From NCBI GenBank assembly GCA_004211785.1, contig SHBX01000018.1, positions 1 through 54,529 of the forward strand: DNA of 54,529 nucleotides, in the 5' to 3' direction. The notes under the pieces are model-generated. The model was not told the DNA's origin. It searched no databases and was given only the letters and a program-made list of their open reading frames with translations. The stretch is from Winogradskyella sp. (GTDB lineage: Bacteria > Bacteroidota > Bacteroidia > Flavobacteriales > Flavobacteriaceae). The number at the start of each line of letters is the position of its first letter. Positions within the stretch are counted from its first letter, which is position 1. Positions 42,933 through 50,138 of this stretch are shown here, in pieces. The translations under genes and the position numbers were made by a program.

Positions 42933-43861
42933 TACTTATAGATTGAAATTTCTTCGATCCCATTAGAAGATTTACAACCACGATACATACCTTCAGTATT
43001 AAACGGCATAACAATATTGCCTTTAGCATCAACGGCTATTAATCCTCCATCTCCATTTATTTCTAATATTCTTTTATTAATAACTTCATCCGCAGCGTCA
43101 ATGAGTGTCATGTCTTTATATTCCATTAAACAAGACACATCGTAAGCCACCACACCTCGGATAAAAAACTCACCACTTCCAGTACAGCTTACGGCGCATG
43201 TTTTGTTATTGGCATAATTTCCTGCACCAATCATTGGACTATCACCTACACGACCCCATTTTTTATTAGTCATCCCACCAGTAGAAGTAGCTGCAGCGAT
43301 ATCTCCATTTTGATCGCAAGCAACAGCTCCAACTGTTCCAAATTTTGAATCTTTTTTTACAGAATGATCTAATTGAAAACTATCTGTATCTCTAATTTCT
43401 AACCATTGATTATATCTTAGCTCATCATAAAAATAGCTTGCATCTTCAATCTTATAGTTCAACTCTTTGGCAAATTGCATAGCACCGTTTCCTGCTAAAA
43501 AAACATGTTCACTTTTTTCCATTACATCTTTACACAAACTCACTGGATTTTTAATTCCCGTTATTAAGGATACCGCTCCAGCATTAAGTGTTTTTCCGTC
43601 CATAATTGCTGCATCCATTTCATGTGTGCCTTCAGCCGTAAAAACAGAGCCTTTTCCAGCATTAAACAAATGAGAGTCTTCTAATAACCTCACCGCCATT
43701 TCAACAGCTTCTACTGCAGTTTTTCCATCTTTCAAAATTTTATAGCCCGCATCCAAAGCCTCTTTTAATGCTGATTTGTATTGCGTTTCTAATTCTGGTG
43801 TCATCATACCTTTTACCAAAGTACCGGCACCACCATGTATGGCAATTGAGAATGTTTTCAT
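42932..43861 (-). CDS. iaaA: Isoaspartyl peptidase / L-asparaginase (Ntn hydrolase)
   Basis: Plant-type asparaginase that cleaves beta-aspartyl dipeptides. As the third step of cyanophycin use it would split beta-Asp-Arg into Asp and Arg. The ATG at 43861 gives 309 residues starting MKTFSIAIHGGAGTLVKGMM; an upstream ATG would add 26 unrelated residues. The self-cleaving nucleophile is in SKFGTVGAVACDQNGDIAAA (Thr near residue 176), followed by TSTGGMTNKKWGRVGDSP and TGSGEFFIR. No signal peptide. The GNAT gene follows with 1 base of overlap. Confidence 0.93.
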   Translation of the reverse strand: MKTFSIAIHGGAGTLVKGMMTPELETQYKSALKEALDAGYKILKDGKTAVEAVEMAVRLLEDSHLFNAGKGSVFTAEGTHEMDAAIMDGKTLNAGAVSLITGIKNPVSLCKDVMEKSEHVFLAGNGAMQFAKELNYKIEDASYFYDELRYNQWLEIRDTDSFQLDHSVKKDSKFGTVGAVACDQNGDIAAATSTGGMTNKKWGRVGDSPMIGAGNYANNKTCAVSCTGSGEFFIRGVVAYDVSCLMEYKDMTLIDAADEVINKRILEINGDGGLIAVDAKGNIVMPFNTEGMYRGCKSSNGIEEISIYK

Positions 43862-43950
43862 TTGTAAATTTTGAATGGTGAAAATTACGAATTGCTTTTT
43901 AAATAAACGTTTTAGTTTTTGTAGATTTATAGACTTCAAAATTTAATTTC

Positions 43951-46806
43951 ATGTCAGACCAAAAACGTCTCTTTCTAGTTGATGCCTATGCACTAATTTT
44001 TCGTGGGTATTATGCCTTTATAAAAAATCCAAGAATCAATTCTAAAGGTGAAGACACTTCAGCTATAATGGGTTTTATGAACTCCCTTTTAGACGTTATT
44101 AAACGAGAACGCCCAGACCATTTGGCTGTTTGTTTTGATAAAGGTGGAAGTGCAGATCGTGTTGAAATGTACCAAGACTATAAAGCCAACAGAGACGAAA
44201 CTCCAGAAGGCATAAAAACAGCTGTACCATATATTTACGAAATTCTTAAAGCCATGCATATTCCTATTATGGTAAAAGAAGGTTTTGAAGCAGATGATGT
44301 TATCGGCACTTTAGCAAAAAAAGCCGAAAAAGAAGGTTATAAAACTTTTATGGTAACCCCAGACAAGGATTTTGCACAATTAGTGTCTGAAAACATATTT
44401 ATGTATCGTCCAGTATTTGGCGGTGGTTACGAAACTTGGGGTATTCCAGAAGTACAGAAAAAATTTGAAGTCACAGATCCATTACAAGTTATTGATTACC
44501 TGGGCATGATGGGAGATGCTTCTGATAACATCCCAGGATTGCCAGGTGTTGGAGATAAAACGGCAAAGAAATTTATCAACCAATTTGGTAGTATGGAAGG
44601 ATTATTAGCCAATACTGACCAACTCAAAGGTAAGATGAAAGAAAAGGTTGAAGCTAGTGGCGAACTCGGTTTACTTTCAAAGAAATTGGCAACTATTATG
44701 CTTGATGTACCTGTAGATTTCGATGCCAAAGATTTTGAACTTGACCATCCTGATGTTGAAAAAGTAAAACAGATATTTCAGAGTTTAGAGTTTAGACGAC
44801 TCACAGATAATTTCTTGAAAACATTCTCCACAGAAATTCCAACCACAAATAACGGAACTACTACCGAGACAAAAACCGAAATTAAAGCTACACCTAAAGA
44901 ACAAAAATCTGCAGGTGCTGGTCAGTTTTCATTATTTGGCACTTCGACTTCGCTCAGTGACCAAAATTCTGAAGCAACTTCAGAATTTGCTAGAAAAACT
45001 GCAGAAACAAACGCCCATTTTTACCAGAGTATTGCACCTGGTATGGCAACAAAATTATTTGTCAAAAACTTGATGAATCAAACTTCGGTGTGTTTTGATA
45101 CTGAAACTACAGGGCTAAATCCATTAACTGCAGAATTGGTTGGTATTGCTTTTTCATGGGAAGCTGGTAAAGGATTTTATGTGCCATTTCCTGAAGATAA
45201 AAATGAAGCTCAAAATCTAATTGAAGAACTACGTCCTTTCTTTGAAAATGAAACTATTCAGAAAATCGGTCAAAATCTTAAATATGATATTAAGGTTTTA
45301 GCCAAATATAATGTTGAGGTTAAAGGCAAATTATTTGACACCATGTTAGCGCATTATTTGATTAATCCAGATATGCGCCATAATATGGATGTGCTTGCAG
45401 AGACTTATCTCAATTATACACCAATATCTATTACGGAGCTTATTGGCAAAAAGGGAAAGAATCAACTCTCAATGCGAGATGTACCTTTAGAAAAGCAAAC
45501 CGAATATGCAGTTGAAGATGCTGATATTACGCTTCAACTTAAGGAACATTTTGAAAAAGAACTCGGCGAAGCCAATACTCAGAAACTTTTTGATGATATA
45601 GAATTGCCTTTACTCCGTGTTTTGGCTGATATGGAATTAGAAGGTATTAACTTGGATAGAGGCTTTTTAAATTCGCTTTCAGAGGCTTTAAATAATGATA
45701 TCGAAACACTTGAGAAACAGATTTATGATTCCGCTGGAGAAGAATTTAACATTGCTTCACCAAAACAATTGGGTGTTATTTTATTTGAAAAAATGAAATT
45801 GGTAGACAAGCCTAAAAAAACAAAAACAGGTCAGTATTCTACCGCAGAAGATGTATTGAGTTACCTGGCAAAAGACCATCAGATTATTCAAGATGTTTTG
45901 GACTTCCGTGGGCTTTCAAAACTAAAAAGTACTTATGTTGATGCATTGCCGCTTCAAGTTGAAGAGAGCACAAATCGTGTTCACACAGATTATATGCAAA
46001 CTGTTGCTGCTACTGGGCGTTTGAGTAGTAACAACCCCAACTTACAGAATATCCCAATCCGAACAGAACGTGGTCGTCAGGTTAGAAAAGCTTTTATTCC
46101 TAGAACTGAAGAATACACCTTATTGGCAGCAGATTACTCTCAGATAGAATTACGAATTATTGCTGCTTTAAGTGAAGAAGAAACCATGATTGAAGCCTTT
46201 AAACAAGGCGAAGATATTCATGCGTCTACCGCCTCAAGAGTTTTTAATGTACCAATTACTGAAGTTTCTCGTGAGCAACGAAGTAACGCTAAAACAGTGA
46301 ATTTTGGAATTATTTATGGTGTTTCAGCTTTTGGTTTAAGTAACCAAACGGATTTATCTCGTGGTGAAGCCAAAGAATTAATTGACACCTATTACGAAAC
46401 CTATCCAAAACTAAAAGCTTATATGAGTAAGCAAGTTGATTTTGCTCGTGATAATGGTTATGTACAAACCGTTTTAGGTCGTCGTCGTTATTTAAAAGAC
46501 ATTAATTCTCGTAATGCTATTGTTCGAGGAGCAGCAGAACGCAACGCTGTAAATGCACCCATTCAAGGTAGTGCGGCAGACATTATTAAAATTGCGATGA
46601 TTAATATTCATCAGAAGCTTAAAGCAAGTGATTACAAATCTAAAATGCTATTACAAGTACATGATGAATTGGTTTTTGATGTCTATAAACCAGAGCTCGA
46701 TAACATGAAATCTTTGATTAAAACAGAGATGGAAAATGCATATAATCTTTCTGTTCCTTTAGATGTAGATATGGACATTGGTGATAATTGGTTGGAGGCG
46801 CATTAA
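43951..46806 (+). CDS. polA: DNA polymerase I
   Basis: At 951 residues it has all three domains. The 5'-nuclease (about 1-290) has DAYALIFRGYYAF, FEADDVIGTLA and GDASDNIPGLPGVGDKTA. The proofreading 3'-exonuclease (about 375-560) keeps CFDTETTG, the NLKYDIKVL block and YAVEDADITL, so it is probably active. The polymerase (about 590-951) has AADYSQIELRIIAAL, RSNAKTVNFGIIYG and VHDELVFDV. The linker between nuclease and exonuclease (about 290-365) is low-complexity and holds an in-frame REP-like repeat at residues 330-338. It acts in Okazaki-fragment processing and repair. Confidence 0.98.
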   Translation: MSDQKRLFLVDAYALIFRGYYAFIKNPRINSKGEDTSAIMGFMNSLLDVIKRERPDHLAVCFDKGGSADRVEMYQDYKANRDETPEGIKTAVPYIYEILKAMHIPIMVKEGFEADDVIGTLAKKAEKEGYKTFMVTPDKDFAQLVSENIFMYRPVFGGGYETWGIPEVQKKFEVTDPLQVIDYLGMMGDASDNIPGLPGVGDKTAKKFINQFGSMEGLLANTDQLKGKMKEKVEASGELGLLSKKLATIMLDVPVDFDAKDFELDHPDVEKVKQIFQSLEFRRLTDNFLKTFSTEIPTTNNGTTTETKTEIKATPKEQKSAGAGQFSLFGTSTSLSDQNSEATSEFARKTAETNAHFYQSIAPGMATKLFVKNLMNQTSVCFDTETTGLNPLTAELVGIAFSWEAGKGFYVPFPEDKNEAQNLIEELRPFFENETIQKIGQNLKYDIKVLAKYNVEVKGKLFDTMLAHYLINPDMRHNMDVLAETYLNYTPISITELIGKKGKNQLSMRDVPLEKQTEYAVEDADITLQLKEHFEKELGEANTQKLFDDIELPLLRVLADMELEGINLDRGFLNSLSEALNNDIETLEKQIYDSAGEEFNIASPKQLGVILFEKMKLVDKPKKTKTGQYSTAEDVLSYLAKDHQIIQDVLDFRGLSKLKSTYVDALPLQVEESTNRVHTDYMQTVAATGRLSSNNPNLQNIPIRTERGRQVRKAFIPRTEEYTLLAADYSQIELRIIAALSEEETMIEAFKQGEDIHASTASRVFNVPITEVSREQRSNAKTVNFGIIYGVSAFGLSNQTDLSRGEAKELIDTYYETYPKLKAYMSKQVDFARDNGYVQTVLGRRRYLKDINSRNAIVRGAAERNAVNAPIQGSAADIIKIAMINIHQKLKASDYKSKMLLQVHDELVFDVYKPELDNMKSLIKTEMENAYNLSVPLDVDMDIGDNWLEAH
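44938..44962. repeat. REP-like repeat embedded in frame in the polA linker (copy 6)
   Basis: CACTTCGACTTCGCTCAGTG is the reverse complement of the TGAGCGAAGTCGAAG core found between genes at 31969 and, with one change, at 32066. Here it is translated as GTSTSLSD inside the flexible linker of DNA polymerase I, without breaking the frame. Confidence 0.6.
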
Positions 46807-46824
46807 AACATCATTTTTTTGAAG

Positions 46825-46832
46825 TAGATTTG
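46825..46832 (+). promoter_or_regulatory. -7 promoter element of sua5, 6 bases before the start codon
   Basis: TAGATTTG fits TAnnTTTG exactly. The ATG at 46839 follows 6 bases later, which supports this start over one at 46788 inside polA. Confidence 0.5.
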
Positions 46833-46838
46833 TATTTT

Positions 46839-47798
46839 ATGAGTATCATTTCAAAAGACATATCAAGAGCAGTTGAATTATTAAACGCTGAAGAGGTTAT
46901 AGCAATACCCACTGAGACAGTTTATGGTTTAGCTGGAAATATATATAGCGAGAAAGCAATTAAAGCTATTTTCGAAATAAAAAAGCGTCCGTTTTACAAC
47001 CCACTAATTGTACATATAGCATCTATTGATTATTTGGATAAAATTGTAAAGCATGTACCAGTAAAAGCCAAACTATTAGCTGAAAATTTTTGGCCTGGTC
47101 CTCTAACATTGGTATTAAAAAAGAAAGATACAATCCCAGACTTAATTACTGCTGGAAAAAATACAGTTGCTGTAAGAGTACCTAATCATCCTTTATCACT
47201 AAAGTTATTAGAACAACTTTCATATCCTTTAGGTGCACCAAGTGCTAACCCTTTTAGTACCATAAGTCCAACTAAAGCTGAACATGTTGAAAATTATTTC
47301 ATAAACTCGATAAAAATGGTTATTGATGGAGGTCCATCAAAAAGTGGTATAGAATCTACAATTATTGGTTTTGTTGACGATGAGCCTATTATATACAGGC
47401 TGGGCTCTATACCTTTAGAAGCAATAAGTAAAATTGTTGGCAACATCAAAATAATTAATAACCAGTCAGAAACTCCAGAAGCTCCCGGAATGCTTGAAAG
47501 ACATTATGCTCCTATAACAAATACTATTCTAACCGACAATTTACTCAAAGCTATTTCTCAGCACTCAGAAAGAAAGTTAGGAATCCTATCATTCAAATCT
47601 AAAATAGAAGGTAGTAATATCAAATTACAAATCACCTTATCTGAAAATGGTAATATGAAGGAAGCTGCATCAAATTTGTATGACGCGCTTCACAAACTTG
47701 ATAAGGCAGATTTGGATATTATCATCGCAGAGCGTTTACCAGATTATGGTTTGGGTAAATCAATAAATGATAGATTAGAAAGAGCTACTAAATTATGA
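46839..47798 (+). CDS. Threonylcarbamoyl-AMP synthase, two-domain Sua5 type
   Basis: Makes threonylcarbamoyl-AMP from threonine, bicarbonate and ATP, the first step of the t6A37 modification of tRNAs that read ANN codons. The YrdC domain (residues 1-200) has IAIPTETVYGLAGN, IKKRPFYNPLIVHI, FWPGPLTLVLKK, VAVRVPNHPLS and the PLGAPSANPFSTISP motif. A linker (HYAPITNT) and the C-terminal Sua5 domain (about 225-319) end GKSINDRLERATKL. The start at ATG 46839 removes 17 residues that overlap polA and places the promoter in front. A diverged copy of its last 45 codons reappears at about 49332-49466. Confidence 0.95.
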   Translation: MSIISKDISRAVELLNAEEVIAIPTETVYGLAGNIYSEKAIKAIFEIKKRPFYNPLIVHIASIDYLDKIVKHVPVKAKLLAENFWPGPLTLVLKKKDTIPDLITAGKNTVAVRVPNHPLSLKLLEQLSYPLGAPSANPFSTISPTKAEHVENYFINSIKMVIDGGPSKSGIESTIIGFVDDEPIIYRLGSIPLEAISKIVGNIKIINNQSETPEAPGMLERHYAPITNTILTDNLLKAISQHSERKLGILSFKSKIEGSNIKLQITLSENGNMKEAASNLYDALHKLDKADLDIIIAERLPDYGLGKSINDRLERATKL

Positions 47799-47799
47799 T

Positions 47800-47820
47800 T
47801 TTAAACTAATCTAGTTTAAA
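47800..47820. repeat. Palindrome 1 upstream of the FRG gene
   Basis: TTTAAACTA and TAGTTTAAA pair exactly around ATC, starting 2 bases after the sua5 stop. It lacks a G/C-rich stem and a T-run, so it is a poor terminator; it may be an operator. Its arms resemble those of the next palindrome. Confidence 0.45.
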
Positions 47821-47835
47821 TATTAAAGTCTTATA

Positions 47836-47859
47836 TTTAGTTAAAATGTTTTAACTAAA
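47836..47859. promoter_or_regulatory. 24-base perfect palindrome touching the FRG start codon
   Basis: TTTAGTTAAAA (47836-47846), TG, then TTTTAACTAAA (47849-47859); the GTG start is at 47860-47862. It could bind a dimeric repressor or fold in the message to hide the start codon. Confidence 0.55.
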
Positions 47860-48552
47860 GTGAAAAAAATTGAAATAACTTCATTCAAAGACTTTTTAGA
47901 TTTAATTGATGGTTTTAGTTCTCTTAGTAATAATATTACTTTATACAGAGGACAAACATTTAATCATGATTTATTACCTTCTATAGCCAGAAAAAACAAT
48001 AATGTTGACACTACTAACTTAGAAAGAAATATGCTTAAAGAGTTCAAAAGAAGAACTTTAAATACTGGCTTATTAAATATTTTAAAAACAGAATGTGATT
48101 GGCTAATATATGGCCAGCATTATGGACTGAAAACCAGATTATTAGACTGGTCTTCTAACCCATTAATATCTCTCTGGTTTGGGCTATTAACTACTTCAGA
48201 TAATGGGTACTTATATATACTATCTGAAAATCAAGAAAAAATATTAACCACTAATGAGATTAGTCCATTTGATTCAAAAGAAATTCAATTATTAAAACCA
48301 AGCTTCAATAATAAGAGAATTATATCACAATCTGGATGGTTTACAGTACATCCATTTAATGATTCCGAAAAAAAAGTAACTCCATTAAATGAATGTAAAA
48401 TAAACTCAGATAAAATAGTAGAAGTGAAAATTCCTAATAGATATATTTCTGATTTTATAAAAAAACTTGATATAATGGGTATTAATTCTGAATTTATTTT
48501 CCAAGACATTACAGGAACATGTTCTTACATAAATTGGCAATTTAACATATAA
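47860..48552 (+). CDS. FRG-domain protein
   Basis: A 230-residue protein with an FRG domain (about residues 20-130). ITLYRGQTFNHDLLPSIAR holds the naming F/YRG motif, and WLIYGQHYGLKTRLLDWSSN followed by PLISLWFGL is the second conserved block. The family is widespread in bacteria and phages, often in accessory regions, without an established activity. No signal peptide or membrane segment. It starts with GTG directly after a perfect palindrome. The YrdC-like gene follows after 5 bases, so they form an operon. The DNA looks more AT-rich and its codon choice differs from polA or glyS, consistent with recent arrival. Confidence 0.85.
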   Translation: MKKIEITSFKDFLDLIDGFSSLSNNITLYRGQTFNHDLLPSIARKNNNVDTTNLERNMLKEFKRRTLNTGLLNILKTECDWLIYGQHYGLKTRLLDWSSNPLISLWFGLLTTSDNGYLYILSENQEKILTTNEISPFDSKEIQLLKPSFNNKRIISQSGWFTVHPFNDSEKKVTPLNECKINSDKIVEVKIPNRYISDFIKKLDIMGINSEFIFQDITGTCSYINWQFNI

Positions 48553-48557
48553 CTTTT

Positions 48558-49289
48558 ATGGAGTTTAAAGGAAATAGAATTATTGTAACACCAGGAGGCT
48601 CTATATCTTATCAACACTTAGGTGAAATTAAGTATGTTCTTGAAAATGGCGGCATTGTTATTTTGCCTTCAGACACTTGTTATACTCTGGCAAGCTTACC
48701 CTTTAACATTGATTCATTAGGGCGAATAGCAAATATAGAGCCTCATTCAATAAAAAATGAAATTCCGTTATCTTTTAGTGGACGAAAAATGTTAGAAAAA
48801 TATTGCACCCCTAATGAGAAAGAGATGAGAGCTATAGATAAGTTCTGCCCAGGTCCTTTAACTTTAGTCTGCAAAATGAAAAAAGAAATGATTGATAAAA
48901 AATTAAATTTATTAATACATACTGACAAAACCATTGGAGTAAGAATTCCTGATAGTGTAATAGAAAGACAAATATCCGAATATTTAAATTCGCCAATAAC
49001 GACTTGTGCATTAAGAGATTATGAAGGGAAAATAATTCAAAATTATGACAATGTAGTTTCCACTGTTAGAGACAGAATTAAAAATGTAATACATAAATAT
49101 ACAATCTTAGCTATAGAAGTCCCCTATTTTATATACAAAGAAAACTCTTCTGTAATATCATTTCAACCAAATATTGATGGAGCATATGAAATTAAAGTTT
49201 TTCGAGAAGGGATGATTGACGTAAAAAAAATCAAACGTGAGGCATCAAAATTTACTTGGTCTGACATAAAAAAATTTGATAGAAAATAG
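48558..49289 (+). CDS. Divergent YrdC/Sua5/YciO-family protein
   Basis: A 243-residue single YrdC-type domain. Matches to the neighbouring Sua5 are clear: GGIVILPSDTCYTLASLP (for EVIAIPTETVYGLAGN), EIPLSFSGRKMLEKY (for KRPFYNPLIVHI), FCPGPLTLVCKM, IGVRIPDSVIE and KVFREGMIDVKKI. It lacks the SAN motif (TTCALRDYEG stands where GAPSANPFS is in Sua5), and the lysine-arginine block is altered. It may therefore bind nucleotide or RNA without making threonylcarbamoyl-AMP, or use another substrate. It is the second gene of the FRG operon. Its TAG stop is followed, in the same frame, by a Sua5 C-terminal remnant. Confidence 0.85.
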   Translation: MEFKGNRIIVTPGGSISYQHLGEIKYVLENGGIVILPSDTCYTLASLPFNIDSLGRIANIEPHSIKNEIPLSFSGRKMLEKYCTPNEKEMRAIDKFCPGPLTLVCKMKKEMIDKKLNLLIHTDKTIGVRIPDSVIERQISEYLNSPITTCALRDYEGKIIQNYDNVVSTVRDRIKNVIHKYTILAIEVPYFIYKENSSVISFQPNIDGAYEIKVFREGMIDVKKIKREASKFTWSDIKKFDRK

Positions 49290-49466
49290 TATGCGGTTTA
49301 CCTAAACTATTCGTTTTTTGACAAAATACCTGAAGCCGCATCTACCCTTTATGATACATTATATAAAGTTGATAAAGAAGGTTTAGACATCATTATCACA
49401 AAACACTTTCTAAATAAAGACATAGGTAAGTCTATAAACGACCGGTTAGAACGTGCCACGAAGTAG
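49290..49466 (+). pseudogene. Remnant of a second sua5 3' end
   Basis: The 58 codons after the TAG of the YrdC-like gene, in the same frame, read YAVYLNYSFFDKIPEAAS and then LYDTLYKVDKEGLDIIITK and GKSINDRLERATK to a stop. The last 44 residues match the intact Sua5 C-terminus (EAASNLYDALHKLDKADLD to GKSINDRLERATK) at about 29 positions by hand alignment. The start of the gene is missing, so it cannot be expressed alone. The DNA differs at many silent sites, so it is an old or foreign copy and not a fresh duplication. Confidence 0.85.
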
Positions 49467-49550
49467 CTTTTGTTTCGCCTTGGAAATATTCAAAATTAGT
49501 AGGTTTAAAAATTCTTGTATTTTTAACATTGAATATTCTTTTTTAATCCA

Positions 49551-50123
49551 ATGGAAGAAAACCAATCACTCAAAAAACTTAGAACCCCAAAAAACACTGA
49601 AATACCTAAAGCTAATGACCTAGCTTTTCATTATTGGGGTACATTAAAACATCTAACACTTCTTATTAAAGCTTCAGAATTAAAGGCAGGTTTAATTTTA
49701 TCATTTTATGGTATTCTACTCAATTTTGTCTACAAAAAAATAGATACAACCATGGAGTATCTATCATATGGCATTATACTATATGTGCTTTTGGGTTTAT
49801 GGTTTTTAACCACGGTTATGTCTATATATTATAGTATTAGAAGTTTTATTCCTCGAATAGAAAATAAGTACGATAAAAATGTATTCTTTTTTGGAGATAT
49901 TATTTCAAAATTTGGAGATATTAATGAGTTTTCTCAAACATTTTACGAAACTAGTATAGATATTGAAGAACGTTACGAACAGCTAGGACAGCAAATATAT
50001 ATACACGCAAAAATATCAGGCGTTAAGTTTAAATACGTAAACAAGTCTTTACGGTTTTTAGCTTATGGATTGGCAATTTTACTTGCTATAATTCTAACAA
50101 GTGTGTTAAAAGTATTCCTTTAA
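49551..50123 (+). CDS. Pycsar effector-like transmembrane protein (PycTM/DUF5706 family)
   Basis: A 190-residue membrane protein. After about 40 polar residues come two adjoining membrane segments (about 44-60, AGLILSFYGILLNFVY; about 70-95, LSYGIILYVLLGLWFLTTVM). A cytoplasmic helical part (IRSFIPRIENKYDKNVFFFG to YIHAKISGVKFKYVNKSLRF) follows, then a final segment (about 168-190). The layout and the IYIHAKISxxKFKYVNKSLRFL ending fit the PycTM group, membrane effectors that disrupt the inner membrane when a cyclic pyrimidine nucleotide binds. No cyclase gene is near. The deaminase gene follows after 15 bases and is evidently its operon partner. Confidence 0.75.
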   Translation: MEENQSLKKLRTPKNTEIPKANDLAFHYWGTLKHLTLLIKASELKAGLILSFYGILLNFVYKKIDTTMEYLSYGIILYVLLGLWFLTTVMSIYYSIRSFIPRIENKYDKNVFFFGDIISKFGDINEFSQTFYETSIDIEERYEQLGQQIYIHAKISGVKFKYVNKSLRFLAYGLAILLAIILTSVLKVFL

Positions 50124-50138
50124 GATAAAGTCTGAAAT

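Noticed and set aside
48558..49466. The YrdC-like gene plus the remnant as one full-length Sua5 broken by a TAG
   Set aside because: The roughly 110-residue stretch that links the two domains in the intact Sua5 is absent, so the remnant is a separate tail and not a simple read-through product.
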